From: JAXFQS01 sp051892815
GTDB taxonomy: Bacteria; Verrucomicrobiota; Kiritimatiellia; RFP12; DVOR01
NCBI GenBank assembly: GCA_051892815.1
Contig: JBJFGP010000247.1
Location: forward strand, 1-7,420
Direction: 5' to 3'
DNA length: 7,420 nucleotides
The notes below the pieces were generated by a model. The model ran no database searches. It saw only the letters and a list, made by a program, of their open reading frames with translations, and was not told the origin of the DNA. This document shows positions 1 through 4,957 of this stretch, piece after piece; position 1 is the stretch's first letter; the number at the start of each line of letters is the position of its first letter. Made by a program: the position numbers and the translations under genes.

Positions 1-2073
1 CTGCTGATTGGCCAGACGGGCAACGGAAGCAAAGTGGACCAGCGCGGCTTTCTCGTCCCCCTGTTCAAGCAACAGTTCCCCCAATGTCAACTCGGCAAGA
101 TTAGACCAATCCGACCGTCCCTTGAGTTCGAGAGCACGGCGGCAAGCGGCAAGTGACGCATCCCTGTTCTTGAGGCGACGATGCGCAAGCGCGGCAAGCG
201 CTTGACCCGCAATGCGGGGTGCAACATTAGTGGTTGCTGCGACGGCAAGCAAACTCTGCGCAGCTACAAGCGCCTCCTGCGGCTGACCACGATCCAGAAG
301 ATACTGCGCCAACCACTCAAGCTGCGCCGGCGTTAGTTTACGACCCGTGGAAGTCGCCAATAATGGCTTGAAAAAGTCAACCGCCTCGGCATCTCGTTTC
401 TGGCTTTTGAGGAGCGCGCCGAGCGCCAAACGGACTTCCGCAGCCATTTGTTCCGAAAGTTTGAACTGCAACGCTTTGCGGAAATTGGCTTCAGCCGTGA
501 CCAAATCATGTTGACGCCGAGCGACCTCCCCGCGCCAAAAGAAAGCCTCCGGCAAGTCCGGCGCATTGGGATTGCGAGAGAGATATTCATCGAGGGCGAC
601 GGCAGCCGCCGGCAGGCGAGAAAGTTGGATTAGAACCAGCGCCTTCCTATAGAGCGCCTCAGGGGCTTCGGGCGCAGTCGGATAGGCGGAAAGCAAGAGC
701 GTCAGCGCCTGCAGAGCAGCCTCAGAATCGGAGGCTTCAAGACTAGCGGATGCGGAGGCAAGAAGGGCTTTCGGCGCAAGCGCATGTTGAGGATAGCGAC
801 GCGCCAACTCAGCATAGAGTTTTATGGCATCCTGGTAATGTTTTTTCTCCTGAGCAAGCCAGGCGGCACGGTAAAGCGAATCAGCGGCATAGGGCGAATC
901 AGGGTAGGAATCGGCCAAACGGCTGAATAGCACACCAGCATCTGAAGCCTTTGCTCTTTCGGCGGCGAGTGCCTGCATCCATAGGAGATCGACAAGCCTC
1001 GGCGTATCCCGCGGAAGGGCAGAAACCTCCCTGATCAATTCGGCATCCTGCCGCGTTTCGAATAGCGCCTGCAGAAGCCCAAATCGAGCAGAAGCATTGT
1101 TGGGCTGCACCTTCAAAAAAGTCCGGAAGGCGGCAATCGCATCAGACCAGCGCCGATTATGAGCCAGCAAAACAGCACGCATCAAAGCAAGCGTATTGGC
1201 GGCTGGGGGCTGAAGCGTAGGCAATGCCACATCGAGGAGCGCAAGTGCCTGATTTGTTTGCGCGGTCTGAAGATAGAGCGAGGCCAAGGGTTCAACAGCA
1301 TCCCGTGCAGATGATGTGTCCGGAAAGTCTGCACGGAGGCGCACATACCGTTCAATAGCCTGCTCAGGTGTAGCGGCAAGAAGTGCCGCAGCAGCGAGGG
1401 CGGGGGCGGCAACGGTTGGGTCTTTGACTGCGGCAAGTTCGAGTTGCAACGCCTCGGCTTTGCGGAGAGAATTGGCGTCCTTCCGATTCTGGGAGAGCAA
1501 CCAGGCAAGGCGGGCCTTTGCATAAATCGAATAGTCGCCATCGGAAGACTGCGCCAAGGCGGATGCATAGGCTTCTGCGGCGGCGGTGAGATTGGTTGAC
1601 TTTTCGTGGCACTCGCCCAGGTGATAGAAGGCAATCTGCCGAATATCGGGGGGAAAACGCGTGCCAGACATGACAGAAAAGGCGGCCTTTGCCTTGTCAA
1701 TTTGCCCCCTTTGAACGGCGAGCAGGGCACGCTGGATGTAGGCGCGTTGGGCGACTGGATTGGTGGGGGCGAGTTCGATGACACGCCTGTAGGCCTTATC
1801 TGCCTCATCGTTCTTATTCTGCTTGCGGCAACACTCGCCCAGGCGGAACAAATAGATGGGATTGGGGTTCGAGGCGAGGACGGCTTGGTACTCTTGCTCG
1901 GCCATGCGATAAAGCCCCCGGCGGAAGAGGCCGTCTGCAAGGAGTGCCCGCTCTTCCTGGCGTGCCGAGGGCGGATTAGTAGGCGGCGCCGGCTCGGCCC
2001 GAAGGGTTCCCGCCAGGGCAACTGCGCCCAAAAGAAGGGAGACAGGGAGTCTTTGGAATGGGCGCGGTATCAC
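1..2073 (-). CDS. Secreted TPR-repeat protein, third gene of exbB-exbD operon (3' end off window)
   Basis: An uninterrupted frame runs from a GTG at 2073 to the window edge: 691 codons with no stop, so the C-terminus is missing. The GTG overlaps the exbD stop (GTGA, 2073-2070). This start gives a good signal peptide: arginines at 4 and 8, a hydrophobic core LLLGAVALAG (13-22) and likely cleavage after LRA (residue 26), which places the protein in the periplasm or outer envelope. The rest is alpha-helical TPR-type repeats. Clear examples lie near residues 45-72 (GLYRMAEQEYQAVL), 85-106 (ADKAYRRVIELAPTNP), 309-326 (WSDAIAAFRTFLKVQPNN) and 411-430 (HYQDAIKLYAELARRYPQ), with further ones to about residue 685. 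No enzymatic motif is seen. TPR arrays bind other proteins. The coupling to exbB/exbD suggests the partner is the proton-channel complex or what it drives, analogous to CpoB/YbgF in tol operons, though this protein is much longer. Exact function is unknown. Confidence 0.92.
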   Translation of the reverse strand, partial: MIPRPFQRLPVSLLLGAVALAGTLRAEPAPPTNPPSARQEERALLADGLFRRGLYRMAEQEYQAVLASNPNPIYLFRLGECCRKQNKNDEADKAYRRVIELAPTNPVAQRAYIQRALLAVQRGQIDKAKAAFSVMSGTRFPPDIRQIAFYHLGECHEKSTNLTAAAEAYASALAQSSDGDYSIYAKARLAWLLSQNRKDANSLRKAEALQLELAAVKDPTVAAPALAAAALLAATPEQAIERYVRLRADFPDTSSARDAVEPLASLYLQTAQTNQALALLDVALPTLQPPAANTLALMRAVLLAHNRRWSDAIAAFRTFLKVQPNNASARFGLLQALFETRQDAELIREVSALPRDTPRLVDLLWMQALAAERAKASDAGVLFSRLADSYPDSPYAADSLYRAAWLAQEKKHYQDAIKLYAELARRYPQHALAPKALLASASASLEASDSEAALQALTLLLSAYPTAPEAPEALYRKALVLIQLSRLPAAAVALDEYLSRNPNAPDLPEAFFWRGEVARRQHDLVTAEANFRKALQFKLSEQMAAEVRLALGALLKSQKRDAEAVDFFKPLLATSTGRKLTPAQLEWLAQYLLDRGQPQEALVAAQSLLAVAATTNVAPRIAGQALAALAHRRLKNRDASLAACRRALELKGRSDWSNLAELTLGELLLEQGDEKAALVHFASVARLANQQ
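2070..2073 (-). other. GTGA start/stop overlap, exbD to TPR gene
   Basis: The exbD stop TGA (2072-2070) and the GTG start of the TPR gene (2073-2071) share bases. No convincing Shine-Dalgarno sequence precedes the GTG, so expression probably depends on ribosomes re-initiating after finishing exbD. This overlap, together with the signal peptide it produces, decided the start of the TPR gene. Confidence 0.8.
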
Positions 2074-2531
2074 GGTTGCTCTGGGGTGGAAAGTACGGGA
2101 GGCGGAACAGGCTCCTCGGGCCTCCTGTCCTGCGTGGCAATGGAGAAGTTCCAAACTTCGGCTTCTCGGCAAATATCGATGACGGCGACCAGTTTCTCGA
2201 CGGGGGCGTTGGCATCGGCGCGCAGAATCACAGGCTGTCCGGGATAGTATTTCACTAGGCGCTCAAGGCGTGTTTTGAGGACACCTGGCGAGAGTTCCTG
2301 CTGGTTGACGGTGACCTTGCCGTCTGGTGCGATATTGAGGATGACCTCGCCGGGAAGGCGTTCCGGCGGTTTGGCGGTCTTGGAGGTTGGGAGGGTAATG
2401 TCGACCTCGCATTCCCACTGGGAGAAGACGGCGGTGGTGATGAAGAAGCAGAGGAGAAGGAAGATGACATCTAGCATCGATGTCAGGGAATATCCGGCGC
2501 TCTGCGGCGTGTTGCGTTGGCGGAATTTCAC
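2070..2531 (-). CDS. exbD: ExbD/TolR-family biopolymer transport protein
   Basis: This 153-residue protein matches the usual ExbD/TolR size. It has a short cytoplasmic N-terminus (VKFRQRN), one membrane helix (about 17-37) and a periplasmic domain. The helix holds the family signature SMLDVIFLLLCFF, whose Asp21 corresponds to the essential membrane aspartate of ExbD/TolR that is thought to be protonated during force generation. The periplasmic part shows the typical LPTS segment (47-50) and VILRADANAPVEKLVAVID (101-119), as in other ExbD domains, and ends in a proline-rich tail (137-153). The start chosen is the GTG at 2531, overlapping the exbB stop as GTGA. The frame is open to an ATG at 2621, but that would add 30 residues inside exbB with no family resemblance. 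A GGAAAG about 8 bases upstream may help initiation. ExbD works with ExbB in the inner membrane. ExbD and TolR cannot be separated by sequence inspection. Confidence 0.93.
   Translation of the reverse strand: MKFRQRNTPQSAGYSLTSMLDVIFLLLCFFITTAVFSQWECEVDITLPTSKTAKPPERLPGEVILNIAPDGKVTVNQQELSPGVLKTRLERLVKYYPGQPVILRADANAPVEKLVAVIDICREAEVWNFSIATQDRRPEEPVPPPVLSTPEQP
2528..2531 (-). other. GTGA start/stop overlap, exbB to exbD
   Basis: The exbB stop TGA (2530-2528) shares bases with the exbD GTG start (2531-2529). It is the same arrangement as the next junction in the operon and implies coupled translation and matched synthesis of the two subunits. Confidence 0.8.
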
Positions 2532-3256
2532 TTGCAGTACTTTCCGCTCAGCAAGGCGCCAAGCTGTGCCGCTGCGGCTTCGAGGCGGGCAATTTGCCGG
2601 GTTGCCCGGCGGCGCATCCACGCGTGGGCCAAGAGGCAGGGAATGGCAATGCCGAGACCGAAGATGGTGGTGACGATGGCCTTGGAGACGCCCGCGGCAA
2701 GGACAACCGGGCGGGCGGCGGCGATGTCGGTGGCAATGGATCCGAAGGCGGTCAACATGCCCAGGACTGTCCCCAAGAGGCCAACCATCGGGGCAATACC
2801 TCCCAGGTCAGCGAGCCACTGAACGGTACTCTGGATGGCATCTGCCTGGCGGGTACCTTCGGCGACGAGCGTTTCATTGAGGGCAGTGGGGTCGCAGTTG
2901 GGGGTCTGCTTGAGAGTGTCCAAGGCAGAGAGGGCGACTGCGGAATAGGCGCAGGGGCGATCCTCGCAGAGGCGGCGGGCATCCCCGAGTTTGTCGGAGG
3001 AAAGATTCTCCATCACATCGCGCAAGAGGGCCCGCGGCACAATCTGTCCTTCGCGCAGGGTCAACAGCAGGTAGACCACCAACGCGACGGCCAGGAAGGA
3101 GAGCGCGGCCAGCACCCACATCAACCCGCCACCGTAAGTCCACGCCTCTTGCATCGACATGGACGAGGGCGCCACTTCTTCCGCCGCCAACAGGGTCAAC
3201 GGGGCCACAAACATCGACATGAGCGCCCATCCGCGCTGCGAAACAAAAGAATCCAT
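2528..3256 (-). CDS. exbB: MotA/TolQ/ExbB-family proton channel protein
   Basis: A 242-residue inner-membrane protein of the ExbB/TolQ family. It begins with a hydrophobic stretch (about 8-25, ending TLLAAEE) that looks like a cleavable signal or an extra helix, a form seen in some ExbB proteins. Three family membrane helices follow near 43-66, 152-174 and 187-211, with a cytoplasmic domain between the first two. The second helix has the hallmark GGIAPMVGLLGTVLGMLTAF, where Thr163 matches the conserved channel threonine (Thr148 in E. coli ExbB). The third has SKAIVTTIFGLGIAIP, where Thr197 matches Thr181. The position of the conserved E. coli Glu176 appears to be Lys192 here. A basic helix (HAWMRRR) and a C-terminal cytoplasmic helix close the protein. 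It should pair with ExbD to convert proton flow into work on a periplasmic partner. The ATG at 3256 has a perfect AGGAGG 5 bases upstream and a strong promoter. It is first in a three-gene operon. TolQ is an equally good name. Confidence 0.93.
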   Translation of the reverse strand: MDSFVSQRGWALMSMFVAPLTLLAAEEVAPSSMSMQEAWTYGGGLMWVLAALSFLAVALVVYLLLTLREGQIVPRALLRDVMENLSSDKLGDARRLCEDRPCAYSAVALSALDTLKQTPNCDPTALNETLVAEGTRQADAIQSTVQWLADLGGIAPMVGLLGTVLGMLTAFGSIATDIAAARPVVLAAGVSKAIVTTIFGLGIAIPCLLAHAWMRRRATRQIARLEAAAAQLGALLSGKYCK

Positions 3257-3261
3257 TCCAG

Positions 3262-3267
3262 CCTCCT
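3262..3267 (-). promoter_or_regulatory. Shine-Dalgarno site of exbB
   Basis: On the minus strand AGGAGG lies 5 bases before the exbB ATG (3256-3254). It is the only perfect ribosome-binding site seen in the window and it fixes the exbB start over the in-frame methionines at residues 13 and 15. Confidence 0.85.
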
Positions 3268-3284
3268 AGACGAAATAAAGTGGC

Positions 3285-3313
3285 AGTATAGCATATTCAA
3301 AACGCCTTGCCAA
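3285..3313 (-). promoter_or_regulatory. Sigma-70-type promoter of the exbB-exbD-TPR operon
   Basis: Reading the minus strand: a -35 box TTGGCA (3313-3308; 5 of 6 match to TTGACA), a 17-base spacer, and a -10 box TATACT (3290-3285; 5 of 6 match to TATAAT) preceded by TGC, giving an extended -10. Transcription would start near 3278, leaving a leader of about 20 bases before the ATG that contains the AGGAGG site. This is a match to the standard housekeeping consensus; use in this organism is inferred. Confidence 0.72.
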
Positions 3314-3317
3314 TCTT

Positions 3318-3339
3318 AAACGGCGCTCAATCGCCATTT
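3318..3339. promoter_or_regulatory. 8-bp hairpin just upstream of the exbB -35 box
   Basis: On the minus strand the arms are AAATGGCG and CGCCGTTT, with loop ATTGAG and one G-T wobble (a mismatch as double-stranded DNA). It ends 4 bases before the TTGGCA box. It could terminate the flippase transcript or be an operator for the exbB promoter. There is no real T-run after it (TTTAAG), so a classical terminator is doubtful. Confidence 0.35.
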
Positions 3340-3384
3340 GCGCTAATTCGGACGCATCCACACAATAGCACCGCCTCCAAGTAG

Positions 3385-3452
3385 CGGTCTCATTGGTGCC
3401 AACCTTCGGCCCTCACTGGTGGCAACCTTTGGGGGCGGCAGATGGCAACCTC
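3385..3452. repeat. Three tandem degenerate repeats of 22-23 bases
   Basis: The cores are GGTGCCAACCTT (3395-3406), GGTGGCAACCTT (3418-3429) and GATGGCAACCTC (3441-3452), spaced exactly 23 bases apart. The first two copies also share their left half (CGG, then TCA, before the core), so 3385-3406 and 3407-3429 are about 19 of 23 identical and directly abut. The third keeps only the right half. Weaker echoes in the same phase occur at 3464 (GGTGAGTAGG) and 3487 (GGTAGGCACCTT). The array lies 107-175 bases upstream of the predicted exbB transcription start. It may be a protein-binding array or a decaying extragenic repeat. Confidence 0.6.
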
Positions 3453-3460
3453 TCCCCCTA

Positions 3461-3499
3461 AAAGGTGAGTAGGAAGGAATCCCTAAGGTAGGCACCTTT
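3461..3499 (-). terminator. Inverted repeat downstream of flippase gene, possible terminator
   Basis: The perfect 7-base arms AAAGGTG (3461-3467) and CACCTTT (3493-3499) flank a 25-base loop. In the direction of flippase transcription the second arm ends CACCTTTT, giving four Ts. The loop is long and the stem weak, so a terminator role is tentative. The flippase stop is 45 bases upstream. Confidence 0.25.
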
Positions 3500-3543
3500 C
3501 CCTCTCGAAGCCCCTCGCCTTCCCCGCAGTGGTGCCCCGGGAA

Positions 3544-4887
3544 TCAAGGTCGTTCCGCGCCTGCATCCAAGCGGCGGAGCCACAACGGAATCAATGCGAA
3601 CTGCGTAGCTGTACCCAGCAAACCGAAGAAAAGAATGGCGCGGAATGAACCGAAGAGTGACCAATAGCCACCAGCATTCAAACACGCCCTAAAGCCTAAC
3701 GCATCGGAGGCATCATACAGCGCAAACAGTCCTCCCGCCTCAAGCAATCCGAACAGACCAATCCATAGCGGTGCACGCAATCTCCCGCAAGCAATCTCGA
3801 ACATCGCAAAGCAGATGACCGAGCCGCGCAAAGTCGAAATCGCGCAGACCAGGAACGCCTCCAACCTCAGACTGTCGCACACCTTCCACGCCTCAACCCA
3901 GTCGGAAAGCCAATGCCCCGTGAGCAGCACCGCGCAGAGAATCAAACCACCAAAGAGGACATTTGCCCAAGTCGAACGCAGCAAAATCCCGCGAGTCTCC
4001 CGCCCCCGCAGATGCGCCTCCGCCGCCACCGGGAAAAGAAACGGCAGCATTGCCCCCGAAAGCCCCCCTGCCAAGTCCGCAAACCGGGCAATCAAATAAT
4101 ATCCTGCCGACTCGCTGGAGGTCAAGGCTTGCCGGATTGAGAGGGATTCCGCCGAGGACTGAAGCGTAGTCGCGGCAATGTAAAACGCCACTCCTACCAG
4201 CACGCCGCCAAACTCCCCACGAACCTCGTGCCAGTACGGTTGGCGTACGACACCACGCCAGATACGGCGCCAAAGCACCCCGCCTGCCACACCAATCGAG
4301 AGCAGAGATGGCGACGCCTGCCCCGCAAAATAACCAGTCACACCACGCAGCGGCAATGCCACCACCATCACCACCAAGCGGCAGATTGCCCCCCCAAGCC
4401 CAAGCGCCGTCACCGTGCCAAACTGCTTGAGCCCCTGCAATGCCGATGTCGCCACGGGGGCAAAAGCGCTGACCGTCCCGCAAAGCAATACCATCAACCC
4501 CAGCCGACCGTTTGCAAGGCCGACGCGCCCGAGAAACCAATCTAGCCCTACCCACAATCCGATGACTATTATCCCAAACAGACCTACCGCACACAAACAC
4601 GCATCCCTAAGCAACGCTTTGACCTTTCCCAACTCGCCCCGTGCCATAAAGCGGTTCAAGAACTTCATTAGCGGAATGGCAAGAACCGAGAGCGGAATGC
4701 CCAATATCGCCCCAAAACCCGTAAGCGGCAAAAGCGCCCCCAAATCAGCTTCCGGGACAAACCGGGGAACAAGCCAAAGCCCGACAAAGGCATTCAGCCC
4801 GTCCCCTAGTCGCATCAATATAAAAAGGAGAGCCGTCCACCACCACAGCTCTCCCATGCGACCGCGAATTCGCGAGTATAAAGTCAT
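3544..4887 (-). CDS. Multi-spanning membrane protein, probable polysaccharide (Wzx-like) flippase
   Basis: A 447-residue, very hydrophobic protein with roughly 11-12 membrane helices spread over its length, for example near 15-40, 48-70, 90-113, 124-147, 152-175, 222-243, 262-287, 305-326 and 405-435. Its length, its helix pattern and the repeated layout of helix pairs with short basic loops (RFMARGELGKVKALLRD near 78-93) resemble the oligosaccharide flippase / MATE-type exporter superfamily, which moves lipid-linked sugars across the inner membrane. No catalytic motif is expected in such proteins and none is seen. No glycosyltransferase or polymerase gene lies nearby, so the substrate cannot be guessed. 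The ATG at 4887 has only a weak GGAT upstream; the next in-frame ATG (residue 11) has no better site. It follows gspD by 70 bases and may be read through from it. Membrane protein is certain; flippase is probable. Confidence 0.75.
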   Translation of the reverse strand: MTLYSRIRGRMGELWWWTALLFILMRLGDGLNAFVGLWLVPRFVPEADLGALLPLTGFGAILGIPLSVLAIPLMKFLNRFMARGELGKVKALLRDACLCAVGLFGIIVIGLWVGLDWFLGRVGLANGRLGLMVLLCGTVSAFAPVATSALQGLKQFGTVTALGLGGAICRLVVMVVALPLRGVTGYFAGQASPSLLSIGVAGGVLWRRIWRGVVRQPYWHEVRGEFGGVLVGVAFYIAATTLQSSAESLSIRQALTSSESAGYYLIARFADLAGGLSGAMLPFLFPVAAEAHLRGRETRGILLRSTWANVLFGGLILCAVLLTGHWLSDWVEAWKVCDSLRLEAFLVCAISTLRGSVICFAMFEIACGRLRAPLWIGLFGLLEAGGLFALYDASDALGFRACLNAGGYWSLFGSFRAILFFGLLGTATQFALIPLWLRRLDAGAERP

Positions 4888-4909
4888 TTATCCAACTCTG
4901 ATGCTATGC

Positions 4910-4941
4910 CGCGCCCCGGGAATAGTAGCCCCAGGGGCGCG
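4910..4941. other. GC-rich hairpin between gspD and the flippase gene
   Basis: Perfect 8-base arms CGCGCCCC (4910-4917) and GGGGCGCG (4934-4941) close a 16-base loop, in which a further GGG/CCC pairing is possible. It starts 16 bases after the gspD stop. No T-run follows on the minus strand (GCATAGCATC), so it is not a standard intrinsic terminator. It could protect the gspD messenger end, reduce read-through, or act with other termination factors. Confidence 0.45.
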
Positions 4942-4957
4942 ACATCAACCGAAGCAC

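Noticed and set aside
1182..2021. 279-residue minus-strand reading frame rich in Pro, Ser and Arg
   Set aside because: It lies in another frame inside the TPR gene, which is open for 691 codons with signal peptide and TPR helices. The composition of this frame is that of an out-of-frame shadow.
1606..2247. 213-residue plus-strand open frame with a hydrophobic stretch
   Set aside because: It is antisense to the TPR gene start and exbD end. The hydrophobic stretch (LICLIVLILLAATLA) mirrors the codons of TPR helices.
2073..2621. Longer exbD start at the ATG at 2621
   Set aside because: It would add 30 residues overlapping the end of exbB with no ExbD-like sequence. The GTG at 2531 gives the normal family length and a GTGA overlap matching the next junction.
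2480..3319. 279-residue plus-strand open frame
   Set aside because: It is antisense to exbB and the start of exbD and even covers the exbB promoter. Its Gly/Gln/His-rich composition is that of a shadow.
3385..3509. Possible CRISPR array
   Set aside because: The period is exact, but the units are diverged, the total unit length is only 23 bases with no separate spacers, and no cas gene is present.
4355..4378. Poly-histidine codons on the plus strand
   Set aside because: These are the complement of Val/Met/Ala codons in a membrane helix of the flippase gene (LVVMVVALPL), not a metal-binding or tag-like peptide.
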